Assembly: GCA_009801085.1 (NCBI GenBank)
Contig: VNWV01000006.1
Span: 1,364,001-1,428,000, forward strand
Direction: 5' to 3'
From: Lasiodiplodia sp. COLG20
Lineage: Eukaryota > Ascomycota > Dothideomycetes > Botryosphaeriales > Botryosphaeriaceae
Length of the DNA: 64,000 nucleotides
Part shown: one piece after another, positions 1 through 9,906 of the stretch
Numbering within the stretch: the first letter of the stretch is position 1
Layout of the letters: each line of letters begins with the position of its first letter
The notes under the pieces: model-generated
Told to the model about the DNA's origin: nothing
Database searches by the model: none
Seen by the model: only the letters and a program-made list of their open reading frames with translations
Position numbers and translations under genes: made by a program

Positions 1-1210
1 CACAGCGCAGCATTACCGTCAAGCTGGACAGAGTGTACAGCTCGTCACAATTCTCCGGCGTGATGGTCGGTAGCGTCAGGCGGAATCCGCTGATGGCCCG
101 GTTCTGGTGGTTGGTGGAAATGACGAGCCACTTGGCACGCTGGTCCAGATAAAGATGGGCAAGATGCAGGGCGGCCACGCCAAGGATGCCGTGCATGACG
201 GCTTTGCTCGCGTAGCCAACACGTGGGTACGAGACCTGGTAGCATCGACGTATGCTATCCATTTCGGACATGGTCAAAGCGGTGTACGTCGAAAAATGGT
301 GGAGCAGCTGCAAGTCGCGCTGCCAGTCCATGACGGCAACGCTGTCAGTGAAGCGGCCCATAATGTCGCGCTCGTGGATGGCGCGCGACAGCATGTTGAA
401 CGGATTCTGGTCCGAGGCCGGTTGCTGGCTTGGCCAGGTGAGTATAGGCGTGTCATTCTTGCTGGACTCTAACGATTGCGATTTGCTGCTGGATGGTATC
501 GACTTTAGTCGCTCCCGGTCCGACTGCTATGTACATGGCGTCAGTCGTTCTTCACCCTGGCTGCGCATTGAGATGGTCTGGTCCCTGTGGTTGGTGGTGA
601 GGCGGAAGGATGCCTCGGCGCAAAAGCGCGGGTGCGAGTACGAGCGAGAGAAAAAGCCGGGAATAATGAATTATATCCGAGCCAGGGAGGCGCGCTCGTG
701 AAGACATTGATGGGCACGAGAAAGGCCCAGCTCGAGAGCGCGGCCTGTGCACGCTGCCGGCCGCAGACCAGCGGAGCGGGCAAAGGCTGGAAGGACTTAC
801 ATTCGAGAAGACGATGCTCTGGGTGCCGGAGGTCGTGGGGCTGTCGCCAGAGGCATGGGAAGTGGACGACGAAGCCTGGGGCAGCGGCGGGGGAGGGGCT
901 TCCTGCAGGGTGAGACTGCACTCGACGCCGTGCCTGGCGCAGTGATTACAGGGCCGCTGCTCGTCGCACTGGAGGCACCGGGGGCATCAGCGGCAGCTCT
1001 CAAGCGCGTCGTACGATGCTGGAGACGCCGGAGGTGGGAGAAGATGGACGGCCAACAACACCAACCTTTACGCGCCGCCGCTTGCACTGCACACATCCGT
1101 TTCGGCTCTTCTTGTGCCCTGCTCGAGACTGTCAACGCGTTACGCGAAGGTCAAAAGGCGCCGTGAACAGCCGCGGCCGCCACCCTTTTCCCCCTACCTA
1201 AGCGAGGCAT
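1..1210 (-). CDS. Zn(II)2Cys6 transcription factor, 3' part outside window
   Basis: A fungal binuclear zinc-cluster regulator in four exons: 1198-1210 (13 nt), 1066-1118, 801-968 and 1-526 (running off the left edge). The split exons hide it from simple ORF finding. Spliced, the N-terminus reads MPRLGHKKSRNGC and continues to six cysteines at residues 13, 16, 23, 29, 32 and 39, which is exactly C-x2-C-x6-C-x5-C-x2-C-x6-C. The middle intron falls just before Cys23, inside the DNA-binding domain. A Ser/Thr-rich linker (residues about 50-78) follows. The last exon has the DLQLLHHF-type helix of the Upc2/ECM22-like regulatory region, then a helical middle region to residue 253, where the window ends. 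The family binds CGG-containing promoter sites in the nucleus; the targets here are unknown. Introns are 79, 97 and 274 nt. Donor GTTGGT of intron 2 is atypical and was chosen because it restores the family spacing. Confidence 0.85.
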
Positions 1211-2401
1211 TTTCGCTCCAGCGCCGGCGGCCGTGAGCTTGCTGGCGCGGACGAGTCGATGGTCGGAATGGCGCTGGGCCGCTGCTGCTGGGTCGGCGGA
1301 GTCGATGGGAGGCGGCCCGCTGCCGGTGCGCTGCTCCGCCGGGTGAGAAGGGAGTCGCTGTTGTTGGAGCGCCTAATGACAGTGCCACATTCGTTCGGCT
1401 AGGTAGGTTTGCTGCCCGTTATCCCATCCTCGACGCTTGGCCCTGGCCGGCTGCCGAGAACAGCGAACACCACGTCCTTTACATATGGCCGGGCCAGCGC
1501 GGCACAACAGCCGCATCAGCGACGTCGCATGAGACGCCTTGCCCTGCCCGCCGCCGCGCTCACCGACAACGAGGGGTGCTGCTGCGGTCTGCTGGGTCGA
1601 CGCCGGCCAGGCACCCGCGCAGGCTGCCGGCCCTGCCTGCAACGAGGAAAAACACAAAACACATCAGTAGTACAGCCGCGGCCAGCTCACCTCTGCGACG
1701 CGCAGCACCGTGTTTTGGCCGTGATGGGGCTTCCTCGCCGGGCGGTTGGAGGGACGCTGGAGGCCGGCAGGACGCTGCGACGCCTCGGGGCGCGCCCGTC
1801 TTTAAAAGGTACACACCGCAGATTGCGCTTCTTCACACGCACTCGGCTTGCACGAACGGTTATCCCAGACGGCCTTTCCCGCGCCGCGGTACGCCCCGTG
1901 GGCGTCCGCAATGACGGTGCCGTCAACAAGGGCTGGCTTGCCCGCCGGGTGCCCCTCTCATTGGCAGGTTGGTCATTGCGCAAAACTTCGCTTTCGCATT
2001 CATCAGCCTGGATGGGGAAGCCCGACCACCTGATTATCACTACCACCTCTGAACCCTGCCTCGCTCGCCTGCAGCAAAAATTGCACTTCAGCTTTGTCTG
2101 GCAGAATGCGCCGGCCCCCGCGCCGCCGCCCAAGCCCGCTTCTGCCGCCCTGTCCGAGCACGGGTAGCAGCAGTCCGGAAGACTGGCCTGAATCATTGCT
2201 TCCATGGAGATCCACCAGCTTAACCCTATCTCCGGTCCGTAGACGCCTTTCCAAAACCAATGATGCCGTGACCCCGTCCTAGGACCCATAGATCTGCAGT
2301 AAAATCCAAAACAGCGAGCACCCCCCCCCCCGGCCGCGCACACGAGCACAGTCCCCTACTCATTAACCTAACCTGGCTGATTCACTGCACCTCGCATCGC
2401 C
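1211..2401. other. Intergenic region upstream of the Zn2Cys6 gene
   Basis: This GC-rich stretch lies between the 5' end of the zinc-cluster gene and the 3' end of the primase gene, both on the minus strand. It must hold the promoter of the former and the terminator of the latter. Open frames here (for example 1409-2167 + and 1687-2349 -) are Arg/Pro/Gly-rich with no recognisable domain. A C-run sits at about 2321-2331. Confidence 0.6.
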
Positions 2402-4010
2402 TCAGAAGTCCATGCCGTCCGCCTCCTCCCGTCCTCTCTTGCCGGCCGTCTCGTCCTTGATCAGCCCGGTGACGAACCCCCGGAAGAACTCGACGTAAGG
2501 TCGCAGCCTCGTCTTTTCCCAATCCGGCATCTTCTTCGCCGCGTCGTCCGTTTCCATTGCGCCTGCGTTCGCCCGGCTCCACTCGTCGATCTCGCTCAAT
2601 AGCTGCGTGACGGTGGGCACTCCGAGTGGATCGAATTCCTCGACGACCCGAGTGTCGATGGGCACGCAGACCCGGCCTGTGCCGGGATGAATGACAAATG
2701 GTGATTTCAGCAAATGGTTCAACTTCTTGGACACCTCCGCGTCGAGACGTGGATACGTGTACTCGAGCAGGATATCTTGCTTGGCTTCTTTCAGCGCTTT
2801 CGGATCGAGAGTGCTCGATGCACCAGAAGCAGCGAGCGCGTCTATGTCAGCCCACTTCTGAGACGAAGGCCGTGATGGTGCCGAGTCCCATTTCTTCTGT
2901 AGGGCGGCCGCGAGCTGCTTGTCAGGGATGAGTGAAAGAAGGCGGGCCGACTTCTCGGGCGACGCCCAAGGGTCTTGCTCTAGGAGAATGTTCGTCTGGA
3001 AATGCGCCCGCAGGATCCTGAGACTTCGCCTGTTGCCCGTGTCAGTGGAAACGGCCGGAATCGAGCGAAACGAACGGGGACGCACTCGAGATGGGGATGT
3101 AGCGGTCTCTTCGCGTTCACCTTCTTTCCGCCTTGATCGCCTCCCTTCAGCAGCTCCAGGTAGCCCGCGATCGCTCTCCTCTTCTGGTCATCCATGTCCC
3201 TCGCGCGCTTGTCGCACACCCAAGCGTGAGCGCCACGACGTCCGGAATACACCCAGAGAACGTGTTTGAATCCAAAGTCTTCCCTGAGCGCGACGTCCAC
3301 CACCTTGATCGCCATAGTGATGAATGACCAGCACCGATGGCAGATGTTGGCACCCGTGCAGCACGTTCTGATCTCGTCGTAATCCGTCATATCAATATCG
3401 AAGACGAGCTCTTTGGAAATAGGCTTGAAGGCAGTCGCCTTGCGTAGGGATTTGCGTTCTCGCGGATTATGGGAGTACACCGGTCCGATTTCGAAACGTG
3501 ATGGGAGCATCTGCACACATTGCTTCCGAAACCTACACTGCAAATCAGCCTGCCCCCGTTGTATATTACGACGGCCGCTCGTACAGATCTGCGCTCGGGA
3601 ATGATTGGTATCTGAGGTATGCATCGTTTGGTAGCGTGAACGCGAACTCGCGGTGGGCGAAGTCTGTCGACGGAGAAGGCGAATGGTTTAGCCATTGAAA
3701 GAGGTGTCTGAATGGAAACAAGCGCTGGTAGAAAGCGCGCATGATTTCTGGGTCCGAGTAGCCGGCGGACGCAGGGTTGCTGCAAAACTATCAGCATTGC
3801 TTAACCCCGCTTTTGCCACGATGAAGCCTACACTGTCTCCTGCGGTGCTGCTGACGACGAGAATTCTTCGTCCGAATCCTCCGCATCCATCATCTCTTCC
3901 AACGCCTTCTTGTCATCTTCCAAGCCTGAAGTCTGCTCATTGGTCGCCGGAGCATCCGGGAGATCGACGTCCTCGCCCTGTGAAGACCCGGGAGTGACTG
4001 AATGCGGCAT
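2402..4010 (-). CDS. PRI1: DNA primase small (catalytic) subunit
   Basis: The catalytic subunit of the DNA polymerase alpha-primase complex, which makes the RNA primers for leading-strand initiation and every Okazaki fragment. Exons 3832-4010, 3585-3779, 3086-3532 and 2402-3029 give 482 aa, a normal length. After an acidic N-terminus (1-60) come the motif DIDMTD with metal-binding Asp170 and Asp172, the zinc cysteines C182, C183, C189 and C192, and the SGRRGAHAW nucleotide-binding loop (221-229). Further on is the RLDAEVSK-KLNHLLKSPF segment, whose Asp corresponds to the third catalytic aspartate of the family. The C-terminus is basic/acidic and low in complexity. All three introns are 51-56 nt. 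The gene is divergent from the DUF1917 gene, with start codons 230 bp apart. The intervening DNA holds CGCGT repeats typical of S-phase promoters. Confidence 0.95.
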
Positions 4011-4240
4011 TGTGGGTGTGCTTTTCTGGTGTTTTGCTGACCGCAGCTGGGGAGATGCGATCGGCCTTGCGCGCAGTCAGTGGAGGGAAGACGCGAGCGC
4101 GTGTCGCGTCGCGCGTCAATGGAGGCCCGTGCACGACACCCTGGACGACTCAAGCTCCGCCATTTCACGTTCCACCAGGTGAAACCACGGCGACCAAAGT
4201 GTCTCTGGAATGCCGTCCAGAGAGATTGTGCGCCGCCAAG
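4011..4240. promoter_or_regulatory. Shared divergent promoter of PRI1 and the DUF1917 gene
   Basis: 230 bp separate the two divergent start codons, so both genes must use this DNA. It contains an ACGCG at 4091-4095 followed by CGCGT at 4098-4102, 4105-4109 and 4112-4116, a regular 7-bp spacing. ACGCG/CGCGT is the core of the MluI cell-cycle box bound by MBF (Mbp1/Swi6) in yeasts. Primase genes are classic MBF targets, so cell-cycle control of both genes is likely. That these sites function here is inference. Confidence 0.6.
4091..4116. promoter_or_regulatory. MCB-like array, four cores at 7-bp pitch
   Basis: One ACGCG and three CGCGT cores lie within 26 bp and start at 4091, 4098, 4105 and 4112. 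They sit about 80 bp from the primase start and about 125 bp from the DUF1917 start. The match to the MBF/E2F-type core is direct; binding is inferred. Confidence 0.55.
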
Positions 4241-5413
4241 ATGCCACCCACAGAGGCATTGGTGTCAGGTGAAGGCTGGATATCCGACGAATCAAGCTTC
4301 TATGGTAATACAGCTTCAGAACAGCTGCTGGCTGTTGCTGACCGAGTCTCGCATAACGTGCTCTGACAATTGTTTTGCGATAGGGGACGCTGAGACCGTC
4401 AACACTCTGGAGAAGCGCAGCGATTCATTCAATGTGTCAGAGTACTGGTCCACCCATGAAAACCGCTTAGCAACAGTCGCCTACAAAGCACGTGCTGCTA
4501 AGCGTCCTCCCTCGACGCTGAAAGGTACCGAGGAAGATGGCTCTGCTACTGCAAGCGGAGAGTCGGGCGAGCTCGCTTATCCGCACGAGGGCCATCCTCT
4601 CTGGTATCAACCATCGGAAACTGTCTCGGAGTTTTTGAAGCGCTGCCCACCCGACACGACCGTACTGGAAGAAAGCGGTATCGATTGGTTCTGGGTGGAC
4701 AATCCGTACCAATCAGCTCATTCCAAGCACGATCCAGATATTCAGGCCTTGATCGATTCAGGTAGTCGCCTGCTCGAAGACTACCGCAAGAAGAGAGAAG
4801 ATCTTGAGAAGAAAAACCCAAGCATGAGAAAGGGCGCCATCACAAGCAAGTTGATCAAAGATCGGGAGAAGCTCAAGCAACAGATAGCAGGGCTGGCTCG
4901 CGAGACGCATGTCGTGTGCGGCAAGGTCACTACTATCCAACCTAAGCCTCATGTTCATGCTAATTTGCAACCCAGTGGCTGCTCTTTCCCACCTGGGACG
5001 ACATACCGAGGCTTTGGAAGCAAGTCTGCCTGGCTGTGCTTGCAAACCGGCTCGGTCACACCACGAAGGTGTCGACCAAAAGCATAAACAAGAAAGACGC
5101 ATACGGTGTGATTGTCATTTACACTCGGGATTGTTTTGACGTGAGCGATGTCCGTCGTGTTCTTCTGGCGCTGGTAGACATCGGCCTAGCGTCTGACAGA
5201 GACGACGCACCGAAAATCTGGTACAAGATGGACGCGTACACTTATCTGCAGCTCAACTCGGGGAATGAGTACAACCTGCCTGCAAGCCTTTATTCGAGTA
5301 CGGATTTGCTCAAGAGTGAGGGCTCGGCTGCGAAGAGAAAGGTGGAAGAGTTGCACTCTCCACAATCAAAGTCTAAGGGAAAACAGAAATCGATCACGGA
5401 TATGTTCCGTTGA
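4241..5413 (+). CDS. DUF1917 (BLES03/UPF0696) family protein with PIP-box-like tail
   Basis: Exons 4241-4304, 4384-4925 and 4976-5413 give 347 aa. The start was chosen because it gives the N-terminus SGEGWISDESSFYG, and splicing joins it in phase to DAETVNTLEKR. The core holds the family features: SFNVSEYW near the N-terminus, HPLWYQ, WFWVDNPY, a Lys/Glu-rich helical segment, then WLLFPTWDDIPRLW and YGVIVIYTRDC. This corresponds to the eIF4E-like fold assigned to the BLES03/DUF1917 family, whose biochemical role is not established. The last residues are KQKSITDMFR, close to the PCNA-interacting PIP box (Q-x-x-I/L/M-x-x-aromatic-aromatic), with Met in place of the first aromatic. It shares a promoter with primase, which suggests a job linked to DNA replication, but that is inference. 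Confidence 0.8.
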
Positions 5414-6597
5414 CTGGCCAACCGTATCTGAGTGGCGGTAGTTGACACATGGGATGGGCTCGTATGTTACTCGTAGTTTTGCTTTCGTCTTGCTACCTGA
5501 ATCTACACCGTATCTTTCACGTTGCCGGCGGCAGGTCTCGCTGGCTCATCGCCTTGCAAGCGACAAGTGACAAATGAGTACCTTCATAAGAGATGGTGTA
5601 GTAAAAAGAACGATAGAGTAGCTTCACAATAAAGTTGCAAGGGCCACTCCCCTATCGTGAACCGCATTATACTGAATAGTTGATATGAGGATGGATGCAT
5701 CGTAAAGTGAAATGCTCGGAGAAAAGCACCGTGCGGATAGATTATTAGATCTGCGAAACGGTCGTCCCGAAGCTAGTGACCTCCCGGAATGTATTGCCTG
5801 CGGAGAATCTTGGTGGCAACAAGTCTCACTGAAACATGTAATAACGTGTCTCCTACGTGCCACATTGATTTCCATAGACTCCAAATTAATTGAAGATTAA
5901 AGTGTGAACTGCTGCGTTCGGGCATTAATAACCTGGTCACATGTATTAAAACAATCTAATGTGCAGACCATAGTTACAACGTGCAGGTCACTGTCGGCAA
6001 CGGTCAAAACGACAGGTGTTTTCTACGTCACAACATTAGAGTTACCGGTACTGTCTAGGAACCGAGAGTAAACGATCTAGGCCTACCACAGTCGAGGCGG
6101 AATCCGCAGCATGTCTCGTTTTATTTGTCTCCCAACCATGCTTCGAGTCAAGAGCTGTTAAGAACAAAGTAAGCTAAGTTTGACCAAGGGGTGTCGCAGA
6201 CAGAGTTTGGGGATGGATATCCCTTCCACTAGAGCATGCACCCCCTGCTTGTGTTTCGTTTCGTCATCTACAAAAGATCTAGCTGACACCTGTGCGTCTA
6301 ATGGAGAGACTGCCAATAGGGAATACTCACATTCGCCTGAACTAAACAACTCAGGCAAGTCGGATATTCGTAGGAGTGCAGACTACATCTTCCAGCGCTT
6401 CGCTTGACGGCGCCTAACCCTAGGAATAGATAGACATTGCAATCGTATGGTTTTAGGTTCACACGGAGTCAATACGCTCTCCTGATCTTGGCATGAGAGC
6501 TGACCAACGAGATTGCGACAACGGAGGGTCAGTGTCTGATGGTTGAGGCACAATACTGGGATTATCGTCGAGCGTCGTGCCCGAATCTCGTCCAAAG
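5414..6597. other. Gene-free region between two convergent genes
   Basis: This lies between the 3' ends of the DUF1917 gene and the EEP gene. From about 5560 to 6120 it is visibly richer in A+T than the flanking genes. The longest open frames are under 90 codons and show no domain. No tRNA, repeat array or transposase remnant was recognised. Confidence 0.5.
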
Positions 6598-7608
6598 TTA
6601 CACCTCGAGATCCCCAACAACAGCCCTGTGATCACTAATGTAAACGCCGTCATCGAATTTGTTTGCAAGCACGGCGTATCCCCTGTAGGCAGCAATGGCT
6701 GACGTCGAGTTCTTCCACGGCCCAGCGAAGATGAAATCAATGCGCTTGGATGGCCCATCTGCCGAACTGAAACCCGTGAATGTGAGATTATTTCCATACC
6801 ACAATTCCTCCGGGACGCTGTCGCTAATGTCTCTAACCACGGAAGGCGGGTTGCTGAAGTACTGGTACGCTTCGCCGGTTGGCTCGCTGTTGAAATCGCC
6901 GGTGAGAATGACTGGAAGCGTGGTGCCATTGGCGTATTTGCTGAGATAGTCGTTAATGTAATCGGTGATCAGCTCCGCGGATTTCTGCCTGGAGACCGAG
7001 CCCGCGTCATCAAGATGAGTGTTCAGCATCAGGACCCGTTTGCTGCTGTCGCGGTGACGGAAGCGACCAATGGTGACGATTCGAATGCTGCTGGCATCCC
7101 AGCCAAGCGAAGGAACGTTGGGAGTCTCGGAAAGCCAAAAGTACTGGTAATCTTCGACGTCCCAGACGGCGGGACGGTAAAGAATGGGTGAGTACTCGCC
7201 GGCTTCTTTGCCATCGTCGCGGCCTACGCCAAGGTAGGCCCATTCAGCCGCATCCGGCTGCGGGGTCGGGTCGACCTGGATGTAGTCCCCACCGGAGGAA
7301 GCGGCGCCGTTCAAGCCAGTCATGATGTCGGTCAGCTGGTTGTGAAGGACCTCCTGCAGGCCGACGAAAGCCTCCTGGTTGTAGATGGTGTGGAAGCGTA
7401 GCTCGTTGAGCAGCCGTGGGGCTCTCACCGGCCACAGTTCTTCTCCCTCAAAGGGACTCGTGGTCGCATAGCGAATGTTATGGGTCAGAATCCGCAGCGG
7501 CAGAGCGGCGTAGAGAGTCTTCATGACGGACAATGAGTGCTGTTGATTGCTACCGGCGCCCAGCGCAGGCTGGGGCTTCTGCCAGCTCAAATACTCCCAG
7601 AAACCCAT
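6598..7608 (-). CDS. Endonuclease/exonuclease/phosphatase-fold hydrolase
   Basis: A single-exon gene of 336 aa in the metal-dependent EEP superfamily (DNase I, CCR4, inositol phosphatases). Visible motifs in order are THNIRY (Asn44), LQE (Glu86, metal ligand), NTHLDD around residue 195, GDFNS (catalytic Asp/Asn), KRIDFIF, and SDHRAVVGDL near the C-terminus (general-base His). The whole catalytic set is present. The small fungal proteins of this type act on unknown phosphodiester or phosphomonoester substrates, so the substrate is not called. There is no clear signal peptide or membrane segment. An alternative start at Met29 would begin just before the first beta-strand and is equally compatible with the fold. 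The start codon faces the PA2G4-like gene across 303 bp. Confidence 0.85.
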   Translation of the reverse strand: MGFWEYLSWQKPQPALGAGSNQQHSLSVMKTLYAALPLRILTHNIRYATTSPFEGEELWPVRAPRLLNELRFHTIYNQEAFVGLQEVLHNQLTDIMTGLNGAASSGGDYIQVDPTPQPDAAEWAYLGVGRDDGKEAGEYSPILYRPAVWDVEDYQYFWLSETPNVPSLGWDASSIRIVTIGRFRHRDSSKRVLMLNTHLDDAGSVSRQKSAELITDYINDYLSKYANGTTLPVILTGDFNSEPTGEAYQYFSNPPSVVRDISDSVPEELWYGNNLTFTGFSSADGPSKRIDFIFAGPWKNSTSAIAAYRGYAVLANKFDDGVYISDHRAVVGDLEV

Positions 7609-7911
7609 GTCGCTCGACGCCCGGGACGGCAGGCGGGGTTAGTCAATATTATTGAACTGTCGTATCACATGGTGGTGCAGGACGCCGGGGCCTAAATTCG
7701 GATGGCTGGAGGACGGGATGATGGGAGGCGGGGGGACGGGCCCGAGCGAGCGATGACTTAAGCGACCCCACCACGACCGCGAAATCGTTTGTGGTCTGTG
7801 TGCAGAGGGGCTCTCGCTCGTCAAACACCTCTCGCTGCGCGGCTGGTCGCTCTCTTGCAATCCCACACCTCCTACACCCTTTCACTCCCTCGCCGTCTGC
7901 CGTCGCCCACC
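7609..7911. promoter_or_regulatory. Shared divergent promoter, EEP gene and PA2G4-like gene
   Basis: 303 bp separate the two start codons. The plus-strand side is pyrimidine-rich (CTCCCTCGCC-type tracts from about 7855), which is common before highly expressed fungal genes. The context CGCCCACCATGG is a strong start for the downstream gene. No TATA box was seen. Confidence 0.45.
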
Positions 7912-9906
7912 ATGGCCGAATCAACTGAGATCGGTATGCGTCCAATCGCTGCCGCCCGCCGCTGGTGCTGCCGTTGCGCTCTACGTCATAGCACAGCACA
8001 GCTCTCGACGGCCAGCTCCCAATGCTTCGCGCTCGCGCTGACACGCCCGCAGACTACACGCTCAACAACCCCGATACCCTCACCAAGTACAAGGAGGCTG
8101 CCAAGATTTCCCAGGCCGTTCTTGAGACTGTCACGGGTGCGCTCCCTCTGCTGCCGTGCTAGGGCTGTTCCTGGCGATCACCCCACAACTGACGCCGCCC
8201 ACAGGATGGTGCATCGAGGGTGCCAAGATCGTTGACATCTGCGAGCGCGGCGACAAGCTGCTGGAGGAGAAGGTCGCTACCGTCTACAAGGGCAAGAAGA
8301 TCCCCAAGGGTATCGCGCACCCCACTACCGTCTCGCCCTCGTCCTACGTCACGCCTTACACGCCGCTCAAGTCCGACACTGAGGAGGCCGAGCGCACTCT
8401 GAAGCCTGGCGATGTAATCAAGATCCAGCTGGGTGCTCAGATCGACAACCTGGGAACCATTGTCTGCGACACCATCATCATCCCCTCCCATGAGCACAAG
8501 GACGATGTCATCCCCAGCCGCCAGGCCGACCTCCTGCTTGCTACCCACTATGCGAACGAGCTCCTTCTGAGGCTCATGCTGCCGCCCGGCATTCTCGCTT
8601 CCGGCACCGAGGAAGAGAAGAAGAAGGCCCAGGCCCAAAGGCCTTACACCCAGGCCCAGATGACCCAGCTGCTTGAGAAGGTCGTCAAGAGCTACGACTG
8701 CAGCCTGGTCGAGAGCACCACCTCGTGGGTCTTCGGCCGGTCAGAGATCGAGGGCGAGAAGAAGATCATCCTCGCTCCGGGCGAGGGTGTCAGAGGTGAC
8801 GGCACCCCCGATGTCGGCGATGTTTGGGGCGTCGAAGTTGGTGTCAGCTTGGGCTCCGGCAAGGTCAAGACTTTGACCGACCGCACCACCCTTCACCGCC
8901 GCACCAACACCACCTACGGTCTCAAGCGCCCCAGCTCCAGGGCCACCCTGTCTGAGATTGTGAAGAAGTTTGGCAACTTCCCCTTCAGCTTGCGCCAGCT
9001 TGAGGACGAGCGCGCCGGTAAGGTTGGTATTGTCGAGTGCGTCCGCGGTGGCGTCGTCCGCGCGTACGAGGTTGTTGGCGACAAGGACAACGAGGCTGTC
9101 GCCAGGGTCCTGTCCACCATTGGTAAGTCGATCACCTTTCTTTCGTTTCGCACTCTGAGACCCATGCTCGCGGCACACCGTCACCGAACTTCTTGAGAAG
9201 AGACCTGGGAAAGGAAGTCGAGCTCTCGGGTCCTGCCGACCTCGACTTTTGGAACTACGTCAAGGTGATTCGAAGACATCCGAGAGATGCCCATTGCAAA
9301 ACGTGCACGATAGCAGGGACGTAAAATCACTTGCTGCTTTCGACACGGCTGGTTCAACGGGCATTTCAACGGAAGGTTCAGCTGCATCGGGAAGCCGAAG
9401 TATTCGCCAGTCTGCTCGTTTGTCGCAAATCTGGCGCAAGCTTCCGGAGAGCTGCTTCATGTCTCTGCATGAGATCGGCACGTCTCCGTAAGGCTTGGTG
9501 TCGGCGCTCATCCTATACTCGGATCGTTTGCAGACACATATACCATGAGCCGGATGGGCACAAAGGGGGAGCCTTGGTCAAAACAGCCGCTCCACCCCGG
9601 GATTGCTTTTAGGGTTCTGTCACTCTGTTACATTGTTTATTTGAGACACTAGCTGCTCGACCAGAGGCGCTGACTGGCATCACAGCTATCACCAAGAACG
9701 GCATCACCCGTCTGGCGGCGCCCCAGAGCCCCGATGTTGAGAAGCTGAAGACGGACAAGAAGATCACCGATGAGGAGATCCTTAAGATCCTCGAGCAGCC
9801 CATTGCAAAGGCCACGACTGCCAAGCCCAAGAACAAGAAGAAGAAGAAGAAGACCGCCAAGAAGGACAGCAAGGAGGAGGAGGGCGAGTCTTCGGCGGAG
9901 GAATAG
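7912..9906 (+). CDS. PA2G4/EBP1-like M24 (methionine-aminopeptidase fold) protein
   Basis: Exons 7912-7933, 8053-8136, 8205-9122 and 9686-9906 give 414 aa. The sequence follows the metazoan PA2G4/EBP1 and fission-yeast 42-kDa nuclear protein (curved-DNA-binding protein) pattern: DYTLNNPDTLTKYKEAAKIS, GWCIEGAKIVDICERGDKL, a long pita-bread fold, GIVECVRGGVVRAYEV, and a Lys-rich tail ending KKKKKKTAKKDSKEEEG. These proteins lack peptidase activity and bind pre-ribosomes, the ribosomal tunnel exit and RNA. In fungi they are assigned to ribosome biogenesis. The last intron (9123-9685, 563 nt) is far longer than any other in this window. Reading through its donor would stop at 9194-9196 and drop the basic RNA-binding tail. 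The first exon is only 22 nt. Confidence 0.9.
9123..9685 (+). other. Unusually long intron of the PA2G4-like gene
   Basis: Donor GTAAGT and acceptor CACAG are canonical, with a good branch-point-like CTGAC 12 nt upstream of the acceptor. The joined reading STIAITKNGITRL fits the family. The interior has no long open frame with a domain. I looked for C/D snoRNA boxes (TGATGA near the 5' end, CTGA near the 3' end) and found no convincing pair. Confidence 0.6.

Noticed and set aside
1409..2349. Overlapping 252- and 220-codon frames upstream of the zinc-cluster gene
   Set aside because: Arg/Pro/Cys-rich composition without a family signature, in a GC-rich promoter region.
6412..6424. CTAACCCTAG resembling a telomeric repeat
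   Set aside because: A single copy only; telomere-like arrays need several tandem units.
9123..9685. snoRNA inside the long PA2G4 intron
   Set aside because: No TGATGA/CTGA box pair at suitable distance and no clear H/ACA hairpins could be found by eye.
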